Source of the DNA: Anaeromicrobium sediminis
GTDB taxonomy: Bacteria > Bacillota > Clostridia > Peptostreptococcales > Thermotaleaceae
Direction of reading: 5' to 3'
Length of the DNA: 64,000 nucleotides
Assembly: GCF_002270055.1 (NCBI RefSeq)
Contig: NZ_NIBG01000002.1
Coordinates: 124,001 to 188,000, forward strand
Below are positions 9,120 through 18,076 of the stretch, piece after piece; the first letter of the stretch is position 1; the number at the start of each line of letters is the position of its first letter. The notes below the pieces were generated by a model. The model searched no databases, was not told the origin of the DNA, and saw only the letters and a program-made list of their open reading frames with translations. A program made the translations under genes and the position numbers.

Positions 9120-9154
9120 AAGGAATGGGTCTTGTGCCCATTCCTTATTTTTTT
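9120..9154 (+). terminator. Terminator of ileS
   Basis: AAGGAATGGG / CCCATTCCTT stem with a short loop, followed by ATTTTTTT. Confidence 0.9.
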
Positions 9155-9261
9155 CCTAATGCTACAAAAATCCTTACAATTCAAATTTGACTAATATTGT
9201 AGGAATTTGATAATTATGTTAAACTGAAAATAGAATTTAATTATTCCTACGGGGGGCTAAT

Positions 9262-10974
9262 ATGTGCTTAGATAATATATATATAGATAATATGATTTAC
9301 GAAAATGACGTGGCAAAGACCATCTTAGAGAATACATCAGAGGGAATCGCAATAGCAGATCATGAAGGTTCTGTTTTATGGGTAAATAAAGCTTTTAGCC
9401 AAATTACAGGATATAGTATTCATGAAGTATATGGGAAAAATCCGAGAATATTAAAGTCAAATAAACACAATCGGAATTTTTATAAGGAAATGTGGGATCG
9501 TATAAAAGAAAAGGGATATTGGGAAGGGGAAATATGGAATAGAAGAAAAGGTGGAGAAGTATATCCAGAATGGCTTCTTATAAAAGCTATTAAAGACAAA
9601 AATAATGAGATAAATAAATATGTATCCTTGTTTAAGGATTTGTCTAAAAAATATAGAAATAAGAAAGACTTAAAATACAAAACCTATTATGATGCCTTAA
9701 CTGGATTACCAAATAGGTATTTATTAAAGGATAGATTAGATTTACTTATGGCCCATGCTAAGAGAAATAATGAAAAGTTAGCCATAGTATTTTTAGATAT
9801 AGATAGATTTAAAAGGATAAATGATACACTAGGCTACAATGTAGGGGATAAATTATTACAAGTTTTTTCTTCTAGACTTAAAAATATCTTTGGAGAAGAT
9901 GTGCCTATAGCTAGGCAAGGTGGAGATGAATTCGTATTAATATTTGAAGATGTGAAGGGGCCAAAGGAAGTTATAAACTACATAGAAAGTATATTTAAGG
10001 AATTAAGACATCCTTTTAAATTAAAGGATTACGAAATATATGTGACCATAAGTGTGGGTATTAGCATTTACCCATCTGATGGGGATGAAATTGATAATAT
10101 TCTTAGAAGTGCAGAAGTGGCCATGTACAGGGTTAAAGAAAATGGAAGAAACAACTATGAGTTATATGAAGCTACTATGTCTCATGAAATTACTGAGCAA
10201 CTTAAAATTGAAAATTACATGATAAAGGCTTTAGAAAAGAAAGAATTTACATTGCACTATCAACCTCAAGTTAATTCTATCACTAATCAGGTTGTGGGAG
10301 CAGAAGCTTTAATAAGATGGTATCATGATGAAATGGGATATATAGGGCCGATGAAGTTCATACCTCTAGCTGAGGAAACTGGATTTATACTGCCTCTAGG
10401 GTACTGGATATTAGAACAGGCAATTAAGGATGCTAAGGAATTTGAAAAAGATGCACAAGATGGGTTTACTATGGCTGTTAATATATCAGCAGTTCAATTA
10501 AGAGATGAGACCTTTGTATCAAGAGTAAAAGAATTATTAAGGAAGTATGATTTATCTCCTAAATCTTTAGAACTAGAAATCACTGAAACTCATATTATGA
10601 CAGGACCAGAATTAGTATTAAGAATTTTAGAAGAACTAAAGGAAATGGGAGTTAGAATTGCCATAGATGATTTTGGAACAGGATATTCATCCCTTTCATA
10701 TTTTAAGGACTTTCCAATTGATAAATTGAAGATTGACCAATCGTTCATAAGGGATATTATTAAAGATAAAAATAGTCAAGGAATAGTTCTTTCCATAATT
10801 GATATGACAAAGCGATTAGGATTAATATCCCTAGCTGAAGGGGTGGAGAGCATAAAGGAGCTAGACTATTTAAGAAATCATGGGTGTGAGTGTATACAAG
10901 GATATTTTACAGGAAGACCCATAAGTAAAGAAGACTTTATACAAAAAATTAAAGAGTGTGACAAAAGGCGATAG
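9262..10974 (+). CDS. PAS-GGDEF-EAL cyclic-di-GMP signalling protein
   Basis: A 570-residue soluble signalling protein. Residues ~10-125 form a PAS sensor with a PAC tail (TGYSIHEVYGKNPRIL). Residues ~140-300 are a diguanylate cyclase domain with an intact GGDEF at 220-224. Residues ~315-565 are an EAL phosphodiesterase with EAL at 348-350 and the DDFGTGYSSL loop, so both active sites look complete. The protein could make or degrade c-di-GMP; dual-domain proteins often have only one activity in vivo. No membrane segment is seen, so the PAS domain would sense an internal signal such as redox state or a cofactor. ATG is preceded by GGGGGG. Confidence 0.92.
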   Translation: MCLDNIYIDNMIYENDVAKTILENTSEGIAIADHEGSVLWVNKAFSQITGYSIHEVYGKNPRILKSNKHNRNFYKEMWDRIKEKGYWEGEIWNRRKGGEVYPEWLLIKAIKDKNNEINKYVSLFKDLSKKYRNKKDLKYKTYYDALTGLPNRYLLKDRLDLLMAHAKRNNEKLAIVFLDIDRFKRINDTLGYNVGDKLLQVFSSRLKNIFGEDVPIARQGGDEFVLIFEDVKGPKEVINYIESIFKELRHPFKLKDYEIYVTISVGISIYPSDGDEIDNILRSAEVAMYRVKENGRNNYELYEATMSHEITEQLKIENYMIKALEKKEFTLHYQPQVNSITNQVVGAEALIRWYHDEMGYIGPMKFIPLAEETGFILPLGYWILEQAIKDAKEFEKDAQDGFTMAVNISAVQLRDETFVSRVKELLRKYDLSPKSLELEITETHIMTGPELVLRILEELKEMGVRIAIDDFGTGYSSLSYFKDFPIDKLKIDQSFIRDIIKDKNSQGIVLSIIDMTKRLGLISLAEGVESIKELDYLRNHGCECIQGYFTGRPISKEDFIQKIKECDKRR

Positions 10975-10995
10975 ACCTTTTGTCACATTTTTTTT
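10957..10995 (+). terminator. Terminator overlapping the end of the GGDEF-EAL gene
   Basis: TGTGACAAAAGG / CCTTTTGTCACA stem that includes the last codons of the gene, followed by eight T residues. Confidence 0.9.
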
Positions 10996-11617
10996 AATAT
11001 GAAGCCTTATCTAGAGCACTTATGATTTGAAGTGGTGGTTTTTCACCTGCTAAACCTACTGCATATATGGTGTAGTAGTTACCTTCTTTTAAGTTTTGGC
11101 GGGGAGCTACTAAAACTGTAGTTGGAGTTCCTGCTAAATTTAGAGAAATAGTATAGGTGTCTGCAGGAATTATTAGGTCTCTACCCCTTTCAGTGTACTG
11201 AACATCCTTGGCAATTAATCTATCATTGGCATATACATCTACTGGAGGTGCATTAGGACTCAAGTGAACAAACTTTACTTGAGTTGTATTAGGAGGTATT
11301 CTTCTAGCAGTATCAAGGATTCCTAAGCCACTTATGTCATCTGGTGTACCTATAACAGCTGCCGTATAATCCATATTAGGTCTTAGGTCTACATAAGAGC
11401 TTAGGATAGGATCAGTCTTAGTGCCTGCCGGATAGACAGTTATATAATATCTGTCTGGCTTTAATCTCTTATAAGGAGTAAATGCCTCATATTTGAGAGA
11501 GGAAGCAACTTTAACGTCATTGGCATATATGTCTACTGCAGGAGCACCTGGAGAAGCATGAAAAAAACGAATATATGATGGGGCTTCCATAGAAGAATAA
11601 GTTAAGTCATCGTACAT
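10994..11617 (-). CDS. DUF4397 domain protein
   Basis: A 207-residue protein made of two tandem units that share the motif 'HxSPxAPxVDvYANd': one near residue 18 (FFHASPGAPAVDIYAND) and one near residue 117 (VHLSPNAPPVDVYAND). This is the DUF4397 fold, a beta-sandwich usually found in exported or surface proteins, but no signal peptide is seen here. Its position just downstream of two spore-associated genes (gerQ-like and cwlJ) suggests a spore-layer protein; that is inference from context. ATG preceded by GGAG. It has its own spacing of about 90 bp from the upstream gene. Confidence 0.8.
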   Translation of the reverse strand: MYDDLTYSSMEAPSYIRFFHASPGAPAVDIYANDVKVASSLKYEAFTPYKRLKPDRYYITVYPAGTKTDPILSSYVDLRPNMDYTAAVIGTPDDISGLGILDTARRIPPNTTQVKFVHLSPNAPPVDVYANDRLIAKDVQYTERGRDLIIPADTYTISLNLAGTPTTVLVAPRQNLKEGNYYTIYAVGLAGEKPPLQIISALDKASY

Positions 11618-11680
11618 ATTATCAACTCCAAAAAAGTATTTTCATAATATAAATATGCTAATGTGTAATGATTTGGTACA

Positions 11681-11709
11681 AAAAAGAAACTCAGCCATTG
11701 GCTGAGTTT
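11681..11709 (-). terminator. Terminator of the gerQ-like gene
   Basis: AAACTCAGCC / GGCTGAGTTT stem; on the minus strand it is followed by CTTTTTT. The stem overlaps the stop codon. Confidence 0.85.
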
Positions 11710-12131
11710 TATCTAAAGACTGTAACAAACTTGATAGAATATAGATCACATATTAAAAGGTCATCTGTTTCTGGTGGCTGAAGTATAATATAATTAATAC
11801 CTACTTCTAACAGAGTACCAGCCTTATCCACTATGATACTAGTACCTATAAGAAACTCTACTCTAACTTGTTCACCTATATAGCGGTTTAAAACATTTTG
11901 TAAGTAACCCTTATCAGCACCGGGGAGTGGAATGGGTTCAGGCTGAGGAGGTGTGGTTCTGTCTGGAACAGTTGGCCTTTGAGGAGGCACTGGACGACCA
12001 GAAGGTGGTTGATTTGCATATTTTGACATGGCCATGCGCTTTGCTTGTTTATTATCTGCCATATCCATATAATCTGCATACATATTTGGGCTCATAGGAT
12101 TAAAACTTCTTGAAAACTTATTTTGAAACAT
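11709..12131 (-). CDS. GerQ-like spore coat protein
   Basis: A 140-residue protein. The first ~75 residues are low complexity, Met/Asn-rich and then Pro-rich. The C-terminal ~65 residues (YLQNVLNRYIGEQVRVEF, then GTLLEVGINYIILQPP and CDLYSIKFVTVFR) have the layout of Bacillus GerQ: a Y..N.L start, a central Gly-containing beta segment, and a final Y-x-I-x-F segment. GerQ is a coat protein needed for localisation and function of CwlJ, and cwlJ lies directly upstream here, only 23 bp away, as in the Bacillus cwlJ-gerQ operon (gene order retained). Direct sequence similarity is modest, so context carries much of the assignment. ATG follows AAGGGGGAAG. Confidence 0.6.
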   Translation of the reverse strand: MFQNKFSRSFNPMSPNMYADYMDMADNKQAKRMAMSKYANQPPSGRPVPPQRPTVPDRTTPPQPEPIPLPGADKGYLQNVLNRYIGEQVRVEFLIGTSIIVDKAGTLLEVGINYIILQPPETDDLLICDLYSIKFVTVFR

Positions 12132-12154
12132 ATAACTTCCCCCTTAATTATATT

Positions 12155-12598
12155 TTAAGTATCATAATACTTGGCTGTTGGATTGTAAAAACAATGTAGA
12201 GCTATGTGAACTTGAAAGCTACCTACTTTGTTTGGTGGAAAGTGATAAGGACATACGGGTCTAAAGGGATTAAAATACCATAAAGAATACCCTACATTAT
12301 ATAGTCTGTTACCAGCAAGGGCCCAATCTGCAATATCATAATGAACTTGATCTGGTGCCATATTGTAGATGTTTTGAGGATTAGGAACACCACCTATAGA
12401 TGTCTTTAGGCAGGTGAATTGATCCTCTTGAAATATAACTTTTCTTATATCTCCTTGGTTAACTCTTTGATATTCACCAAAGGGTACCCTTACTCTGTTC
12501 ATAACAACAGTGGCAACAGCCTTCATTCCATTTTCGCCTTCACCTTCAGCTTCACATTTTATTAGTCTTGCTAAAAGTTCTCTCTCAGAAAATGCCAC
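12155..12598 (-). CDS. cwlJ: Spore cortex-lytic cell wall hydrolase, CwlJ/SleB catalytic domain
   Basis: A 147-residue protein that is one Hydrolase_2 domain, with no signal peptide or peptidoglycan-binding domain, which is typical of CwlJ rather than SleB. Seen motifs: LARLIKCEAEGEGENGMKAV with the catalytic glutamate, VATVVMNRV, and the late WYFNPFRP segment. CwlJ is a lytic enzyme that degrades spore cortex peptidoglycan during germination and is held in the coat. The start is GTG, with GAGGTGA eight bases upstream. It is the first gene of a probable two-gene operon with the gerQ-like gene. Evidence that the organism makes spores. Confidence 0.9.
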   Translation of the reverse strand: MAFSERELLARLIKCEAEGEGENGMKAVATVVMNRVRVPFGEYQRVNQGDIRKVIFQEDQFTCLKTSIGGVPNPQNIYNMAPDQVHYDIADWALAGNRLYNVGYSLWYFNPFRPVCPYHFPPNKVGSFQVHIALHCFYNPTAKYYDT

Positions 12599-12827
12599 AG
12601 GCTATTCACCTCACTTAATATTAGGAAATGATTATTAGTTGGAAGGTTAAAAATAACCATCTCCCTGGAAAATAAATTTAATAAAAACCTAATTGCTTAT
12701 AATATCATCTTATGAGTGTGAAAAAAAAATGCCACAATATTTTTAAATGACTTTTTAAGTTAGAAACTTATGGTTATAATGTATATATGTTCATTAAGTA
12801 ATGAAAGAGTAGGGACGGTTATTCATA

Positions 12828-12905
12828 GATAAGGTTAAGAGTTTAGAGTTAAGGGTTTAGTGGCAAAATCTCTTAACTCTAAACCCTTAACTCTTAACCT
12901 TATAA
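12828..12905. repeat. Imperfect palindrome built from TTAAGAGTT / AAGGGTTTAG units
   Basis: The arms read GGTTAAGAGTTTAGAGTTAA and onward, against a right arm ending in CTTAACTCTTAACC, around a short gtggcaaaatc centre. The outer ~15 bp pair perfectly; inside, the units AAGGGTTTAG and TTAGAGTTAA occur in swapped order. It lies in the 370-bp gap between cwlJ and xth. No T run follows, so it is not an ordinary terminator. Confidence 0.75.
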
Positions 12906-12968
12906 AAGAAAAATATAGTTTGTGAAAATATTTTATATAAATAAAATAGTAATAGGGGGAATCAAACA

Positions 12969-13733
12969 TTGAAAATATATTCTTGGAATGTAAATGGAAT
13001 AAGGGCCGTTGAAAAAAAGGGTTTTATAGATTGGATAAAAAAAGAAAATCCTGATATACTAGGTATTCAAGAGACTAAAGCCCATATAGAACAATTAAAT
13101 GAAGAATTAATACATATAGATGGATATGAATCTTTTTTTTGTAGTGGAGAGAGAAAGGGATATAGTGGCGTGGCCGTATATACTAAATTCAAACCTAAAA
13201 GTGTGAAATATGGTATTGGTATAGAAGAGTTTGACAATGAGGGCAGAATACTTATACTTGAGTATGATAATTTCACCTTTTTAAATATATATTTCCCAAA
13301 TGGACAAAAGGATGATGTGAGATTAGATTACAAACTTAGATTTTATGATGCCATACTAGATTATTGTAATGATTTAAGGGAAAAGGGCATAAAAGTAGTA
13401 ATATCAGGAGATTATAATACGGCCCATAATGAGATTGACTTAAAAAATCCAAAATCAAATGAAAAAAGATCTGGATTTTTAAGAATTGAAAGGGATTGGA
13501 TAGACAAGCTAGTAGCTAATGGATATATAGATACTTTTAGGTATTTGAATCCAGAAACCATAAAGTATTCCTGGTGGAGTTATAGGTTTAATGCTAGAAA
13601 AAATAATGCAGGATGGAGAATTGACTATCATTTTGTATCTGAAGAACTAAAAGATAATATACTGGGGGCAGAAATATTAAATGATGTAATGGGATCAGAC
13701 CATTGCCCTGTAGTACTTGAATTGAAATTTTAA
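12969..13733 (+). CDS. xth: Exodeoxyribonuclease III (ExoA/Xth family)
   Basis: A 254-residue AP endonuclease / 3'-5' exonuclease for base-excision repair. The full set of family motifs is visible: SWNVNGIRA at the N-terminus, IQETKA (metal-binding Glu), GYSGVAVYTK, SGDYNTAHNEIDL (Asp/Asn of the active site), WWSYR, WRIDYHF, and the C-terminal GSDHCPV with the catalytic His. The start is TTG (12969) with GGGGGA correctly spaced. Seventeen bases separate it from the helicase gene, so the two are probably cotranscribed. Confidence 0.95.
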   Translation: MKIYSWNVNGIRAVEKKGFIDWIKKENPDILGIQETKAHIEQLNEELIHIDGYESFFCSGERKGYSGVAVYTKFKPKSVKYGIGIEEFDNEGRILILEYDNFTFLNIYFPNGQKDDVRLDYKLRFYDAILDYCNDLREKGIKVVISGDYNTAHNEIDLKNPKSNEKRSGFLRIERDWIDKLVANGYIDTFRYLNPETIKYSWWSYRFNARKNNAGWRIDYHFVSEELKDNILGAEILNDVMGSDHCPVVLELKF

Positions 13734-13749
13734 CGAAGGAGAAATAAAT

Positions 13750-14901
13750 ATGAATAAGTTTACAGACTATAAGTTACAGGATTTTATAATTGAAAATTTA
13801 AAAGCTGAGAATATAGAATCGCCTACGGAGGTTCAAGAGAAAAGTCTACCATTTACCTTAGCAGGTAAGGATGTAATAGGGAAAGCTAAAACTGGAACGG
13901 GGAAGACTTTAAGTTATTTAATTCCTATGGTAGAAAAAATAGATGAAGATAACAGGAATGTTCAAATGATAGTCCTATCACCTAGTAGGGAACTTGCAAT
14001 GCAGATATTACAAGAAGCTAAAAGACTTACAAAGGATACTAATATAAGATGTCATTCTTTTGTGGAAGGGCAGGATATGAATAAGCAAATCAAGAAAGTA
14101 AAGGAAAAACCACAATTAATAGTGGCTACTCCAGGGAGACTTATTCATTTATTAGGAGATAAAAATATTAAGATTCATAATACAAAGATAGTAGCTTTAG
14201 ATGAAGTGGATCAAATACTAGAAAAGGGATCTAAAGAGAAGGTTTATAAAATAATGAAAAGTACATTAAAGGATAGACAAATTCTTAGTTTTTCAGCTAC
14301 TCTATCAGAAGAGGCCAAGACGGTTTTAGAGGATATTATGGAAAATCCAACTAGACTATACTTAGATCATGCAAAGCCCGTACCACAAAACATTGAGCAT
14401 AAATATATAGTGAGCAAAGCGCCAACTAAGACTAATACTTTAGATGAACTATTAAAAATAATAAAGCCTAAAAAATCTCTAGTTTTTATAAATAAAAATG
14501 AAAATGTGGAGAGATTTGTAAAGAGCATAAGAAAAATGGGATATTTAGTTGAGGGAATTCAAACTAGAACTAAGAATCAACAAAGACAAACTTATATAAG
14601 TCAATTTAACAGGGGAAAAATAAAAATATTAGTTACTACAGATTTATTTACTAGGGGAATGGACTTTGAAGATGTTACTCATGTATTTAATATGGATTTA
14701 CCATTAGATAGTGTAGATTATTTACATAGGGCAGGTAGAACAGGAAGAATGGACAAGGACGGACTTGTTATAAATATAGTAAGAGATAGGGAAAAATTTG
14801 TATTATACAAGATGATGAAGAAATTAAACATCCATGTGGAAGCAATTCATGTTATAAGAAATAAGGTTGTATCAGAGAAGAAAGTTGTAAAAAGAAGATA
14901 A
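13750..14901 (+). CDS. DEAD-box-family RNA helicase (DEVD variant)
   Basis: A 383-residue ATP-dependent RNA helicase of minimal length. Motifs in order: Q-motif region (SPTEVQEKSLPF), Walker A AKTGTGKT, PSRELA, TPGRL, motif II as DEVD rather than DEAD, SAT, then the second RecA domain with TRGMDFEDV and HRAGRTGR. There is no C-terminal RNA-binding extension of the DbpA or CshA type, only a short basic tail (KKVVKRR). Likely role is RNA remodelling, for example in ribosome assembly or decay. It probably shares an operon with xth. ATG follows AAGGAG. Confidence 0.93.
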   Translation: MNKFTDYKLQDFIIENLKAENIESPTEVQEKSLPFTLAGKDVIGKAKTGTGKTLSYLIPMVEKIDEDNRNVQMIVLSPSRELAMQILQEAKRLTKDTNIRCHSFVEGQDMNKQIKKVKEKPQLIVATPGRLIHLLGDKNIKIHNTKIVALDEVDQILEKGSKEKVYKIMKSTLKDRQILSFSATLSEEAKTVLEDIMENPTRLYLDHAKPVPQNIEHKYIVSKAPTKTNTLDELLKIIKPKKSLVFINKNENVERFVKSIRKMGYLVEGIQTRTKNQQRQTYISQFNRGKIKILVTTDLFTRGMDFEDVTHVFNMDLPLDSVDYLHRAGRTGRMDKDGLVINIVRDREKFVLYKMMKKLNIHVEAIHVIRNKVVSEKKVVKRR

Positions 14902-14926
14902 GGTAAAGATATAAGGGGGGATATGA

Positions 14927-15601
14927 TTGCTCATTAACACGGAGGTTATAATACGTCTTGTTTTGTCTGCACTACTTGGTGGAATCATAGGTATGGAGAG
15001 GGAAGTAAACAATAGACCTGCTGGCCTTAGAACCCATATATTAGTTACTGTAGGAGCAGCATTAGTAATGCTCATATCAATGGATGGCTTTTTAGGGGGA
15101 GATCCAGCACGTCTTGCAGCACAAGTTGTAAGTGGAATAGGTTTTTTAGGAGCAGGAACCATATTGGTACAAGGACAATCTATACATGGACTAACTACAG
15201 CTGCTAGTTTATGGGTATGTGCATGTATTGGCCTAGCCATAGGAAATGGGTATTATATGGGTGGAATAGTAACTTTTTTAATAGTACTATTTACTTTAAT
15301 GACTTTAGGTTTCTTTGAGAAAAGGGTTCTTAAAAGTAGTTATAAAACCCTTCATATAATAGGATATGAAAAACCAGGGCTCATAGGAGAGATAGGAACC
15401 TTACTAGGAAATGAAAAAATAATAATTAAACATATTGAGTTATCACCAGTGGCTGATGAAATTAAAATAGGTGGTAACATTCATATAGATATGGCCATAA
15501 AGCTTCCTTATAAGTATGAATGTACAAATTTATTTGAAGATATTAAACTCATTGAGGGAGTAAGTTTTGTACAGTGGGAAAGTCATGTGAGGGGATTATA
15601 G
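14927..15601 (+). CDS. MgtC/SapB family membrane protein
   Basis: A 224-residue protein with the MgtC domain in its first ~140 residues: about five hydrophobic segments and the conserved [20 protein letters not shown] and [10 protein letters not shown] motifs. The C-terminal ~80 residues form a soluble domain of the ACT-like type ([19 protein letters not shown]). MgtC proteins modulate the F-type ATPase or magnesium homeostasis in some bacteria; most family members are of unsettled function. The start is TTG at 14927 with AGGGGGG upstream; the ATG four bases earlier is out of frame. It lies 25 bp after the helicase gene. Confidence 0.88.
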   Translation: MLINTEVIIRLVLSALLGGIIGMEREVNNRPAGLRTHILVTVGAALVMLISMDGFLGGDPARLAAQVVSGIGFLGAGTILVQGQSIHGLTTAASLWVCACIGLAIGNGYYMGGIVTFLIVLFTLMTLGFFEKRVLKSSYKTLHIIGYEKPGLIGEIGTLLGNEKIIIKHIELSPVADEIKIGGNIHIDMAIKLPYKYECTNLFEDIKLIEGVSFVQWESHVRGL

Positions 15602-15695
15602 TAATTATAATTATTCAACAACCTATACTATATTAAAACTATATGATATTATAGTTAGGTATGAGAAAGTTTATTTACAAAGGAGAAATGTAAAG

Positions 15696-16454
15696 ATGGA
15701 AAAAAACGTAATAGCTAGAGTTGGCGACAGAGAAATAACTAAAGAACAATTGGATTTTGCAATTAGCCATGCACCACAACAACAGGCTATGCAATTTCAA
15801 ACATTAGCAGGAAAAAAATACTTAGTTAATGAAATGATTTCTCAAGAGTTATTATTCATAGATGCTAAGGAAAAGGGATTTGACAAAAATGAAGATTTCT
15901 TAAAGGAATTAGAGATCTTAAAAGACAATCTTTTAAAGCAATATGCAGTTAAGAAATTAATCGGAAACATTGCTATGACTGATGAAGAAGTTAAAGCTTA
16001 TTATGATGAAAACCCAGAACAATTTGTAAAGCAAGAACAAGTTAGAGCTAGACATATATTAGTTAAAGATGAAGAAAAGGCTAAGGAAGTGTTAGCAGAA
16101 GTTAAGGGTGGATTAGACTTTAAAGAAGCTGCAAACAAGTATTCAGAGTGTCCTTCAAAGCAAAATGGTGGAGACTTAGGATTATTCCAAAGTGGACAAA
16201 TGGTACCAGAGTTTGAAAAGGTTGCATTTGAGTTAAATGTTGGTGAAATGAGTGATTTAGTTAAAACTCAATTTGGATATCACATAATCTTAACTGAAGA
16301 GAAGCAAGAAAAATCTACTATGGAATTTGATGCTGTAAAAGATCAAATTGCACAATACTTATTAACTGCTAAGCAAGAAAAAGCATATAAGACTTATGTA
16401 GATGCGTTAAGAGGAAAAGTTGAAATCGATTTTGACGAAGAAAAAATCAAGTAA
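15696..16454 (+). CDS. PpiC-type peptidyl-prolyl isomerase, apparently cytoplasmic
   Basis: A 252-residue protein with a SurA/PrsA-like layout: an N-terminal helical domain (residues ~1-105), a parvulin rotamase domain (~110-215) with [39 protein letters not shown] and [11 protein letters not shown], and a C-terminal helix. Unlike PrsA it has no signal peptide or lipobox; the N-terminus ([19 protein letters not shown]) is soluble. It would therefore act as a foldase inside the cell. It is transcribed alone. ATG follows AAAGGAG. Confidence 0.9.
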   Translation: MEKNVIARVGDREITKEQLDFAISHAPQQQAMQFQTLAGKKYLVNEMISQELLFIDAKEKGFDKNEDFLKELEILKDNLLKQYAVKKLIGNIAMTDEEVKAYYDENPEQFVKQEQVRARHILVKDEEKAKEVLAEVKGGLDFKEAANKYSECPSKQNGGDLGLFQSGQMVPEFEKVAFELNVGEMSDLVKTQFGYHIILTEEKQEKSTMEFDAVKDQIAQYLLTAKQEKAYKTYVDALRGKVEIDFDEEKIK

Positions 16455-16472
16455 TACATAATTTTACTAAAG

Positions 16473-16510
16473 GGGCCATTAAGATAATATCTTATTGGCC
16501 CTATTAAGTA
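16473..16510 (+). terminator. Probable terminator after the rotamase gene
   Basis: GGGCCATTAAGATA / TATCTTATTGGCCC stem with one mismatch; the 3' side has only a weak T-rich stretch (CTATTAAGT), so termination strength is uncertain. Confidence 0.5.
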
Positions 16511-16547
16511 TTGTAAGGGTAAAATAGGTTAATCATATATATAGGGT

Positions 16548-16625
16548 GGATCTACTGCATTTTAATAAATATAGTTTTCAACTGACAAATCTATATAGAT
16601 TTGTTAAATAAAAACTTTAGTTATT
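16548..16625. repeat. Fused right-end/left-end remnant of the ~240-bp hairpin element
   Basis: The left part (ctactgcatt... ending in tgacaaatctata) resembles the right end of the two full elements at 19033-19274 and 23988-24228. The right part (tagatttgttaaataaaaac) resembles their left end. The two ends meet at a shared TATA, producing the perfect palindrome acaaatctatatagatttgt (16585-16604). Confidence 0.6.
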
Positions 16626-16635
16626 TAAAAAATCA

Positions 16636-16701
16636 GGCTAGACGTTAATCGTAAGTCGTTTTTCGTTAAAACCAACAACTACCAACGACTTACGTCTAAC
16701 C
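16636..16701. repeat. Imperfect inverted repeat with GACTTACG-type units
   Basis: GGCTAGACGT...AAGTCGT pairs with ACGACTT-ACGTCTAACC, with a six-base insertion (TAATCG) in the left arm and a loosely paired centre. It sits in the gap between the rotamase and DUF1292 genes. No T run follows. The repeat resembles the 12828-12905 element in style (GGYTAGA / TCTAACC ends against GGTTAAGA / TCTTAACC) but is a different sequence. Confidence 0.65.
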
Positions 16702-16791
16702 AAATTTCTATAATAAATACAATTTTCATTGAGGGAATTTATAGCTAGAGGAAAGATCTAAACCAAATAAAAAAATAAGGAGATGGATAAA

Positions 16792-17028
16792 ATGGAAGAG
16801 AAGAACATAATAACTTTTATGGGTGAAGATGGAAAGGCTGTAGAATTACAATTAGTGGAGAGATTAAAGATTGAAGACGATGAGTATGTATTATTTGCTC
16901 CAGTTGGAGAAGATGATGATGCTTATGTATATAGGGTGACTATTGAAGATGGAAAAGAGAGCTACGAAGGTGTAGAAGATGATGATGAATTTGAGAGAGT
17001 GCTAGAAGAATACGAGTCATTATTCTAA
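16792..17028 (+). CDS. DUF1292 family small acidic protein
   Basis: A 78-residue acidic protein matching DUF1292, the family found in most Firmicutes. Seen pattern: an early 'I.f..edG' strand (IITFMGEDGKAVELQ), EYVLFAPV, a run of Asp, then YVYRVTIEDGKESYEGVEDDDEFERVLEEY. The function is unknown. The ATG at 16792 is chosen because AAGGAG (16777-16782) directly abuts the ATG nine bases earlier, leaving no spacing for that one. It is seventeen bases upstream of rlmN and probably cotranscribed. Confidence 0.85.
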   Translation: MEEKNIITFMGEDGKAVELQLVERLKIEDDEYVLFAPVGEDDDAYVYRVTIEDGKESYEGVEDDDEFERVLEEYESLF

Positions 17029-17044
17029 AAGGAGCAATTAATAG

Positions 17045-18076
17045 ATGGAAAAGGTAAATTTGAAGGATATGAGTCTTTCAGAATTAGAAGAATTTATAGT
17101 TTCAATAGGAGAAAAAAAGTTTAGGGCTAAACAAGTGTATAATTGGATGTATAAGGGTGTTTCTTCCTTTGATGAAATGAAAAATATTTCAAAGGATTTA
17201 AAGAGGAAATTAGAAGAAAATGCTTATATTAAGAATGTATCTATAGAAGAGGTATTAGTTTCTAAAGTAGATGGTACTAGAAAATACCTATTTAGCTTAA
17301 GGGATGATAATATAATAGAAAGTGTTTTAATGAGATATGAACATGGAAATTCCGTATGCGTATCTTCACAAGTTGGATGTAGAATGGGATGTACCTTTTG
17401 TGCATCTACTATAGAAGGTGTAGTTAGAAACTTATCTGCTGGAGAAATACTAGATCAGATTCTTTCCATTCAAAGGGACATCGGTGAGAGAGTATCTAAT
17501 ATAGTTATAATGGGAAGCGGAGAACCCTTTGACAATTATGATGAAATAGTTAAGTTTTTTAAGCTAATAAATAGTGAAGAAGGACTTAATTTAAGTCTTA
17601 GAAACGTGGTAGTATCCACTTGTGGTATTGTGCCTAAAATTAGGGAACTGGCCAATGAAAAGATGCCTGTAACCTTAGCTATTTCTCTTCATGCTACTAA
17701 TAACTCAGATAGAAGTAAGATTATGCCCATAAATAGGAAGTACCCTATTGAAGAAGTAATAGATGCATGTAAATATTATATTGAAAAGACTAAGAGAAGA
17801 GTTACTTTTGAATATGCTCTAATTCATGGAGTGAATGACACGAAGGAACATGGAAAGAGTTTGATTAAATTACTAAGAGGTATCATGTGTCACGTAAACT
17901 TAATTCCCCTTAATAAGGTGGAAGAAATGAACTATGAGACTTCTAAGAATGCTAAGGAATTTCGTGATATCTTAAAAGCAGGTAAAATAGAAGCTACTAT
18001 AAGAAGAGAACTAGGTGGCGATATTAACGCTGCTTGTGGTCAGTTGAGAAGAAAATATTTAAAAGAAAAATCTTAA
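17045..18076 (+). CDS. rlmN: 23S rRNA (A2503-C2)-methyltransferase RlmN
   Basis: A 343-residue radical SAM enzyme that methylates A2503 of 23S rRNA and also A37 of some tRNAs. The CxxxCxxC cluster motif is at Cys112, Cys116 and Cys119 (CRMGCTFCAS). Other conserved segments: KKFRAKQVYNWMY, SSQVGCRMG, MGSGEPFDNYDEI, SLHATNN, and the C-terminal GDINAACGQLR with the second catalytic cysteine. The N-terminus lacks the longer extension of the E. coli protein, as is usual in Firmicutes. ATG follows AAAAGGAG. Confidence 0.96.
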   Translation: MEKVNLKDMSLSELEEFIVSIGEKKFRAKQVYNWMYKGVSSFDEMKNISKDLKRKLEENAYIKNVSIEEVLVSKVDGTRKYLFSLRDDNIIESVLMRYEHGNSVCVSSQVGCRMGCTFCASTIEGVVRNLSAGEILDQILSIQRDIGERVSNIVIMGSGEPFDNYDEIVKFFKLINSEEGLNLSLRNVVVSTCGIVPKIRELANEKMPVTLAISLHATNNSDRSKIMPINRKYPIEEVIDACKYYIEKTKRRVTFEYALIHGVNDTKEHGKSLIKLLRGIMCHVNLIPLNKVEEMNYETSKNAKEFRDILKAGKIEATIRRELGGDINAACGQLRRKYLKEKS

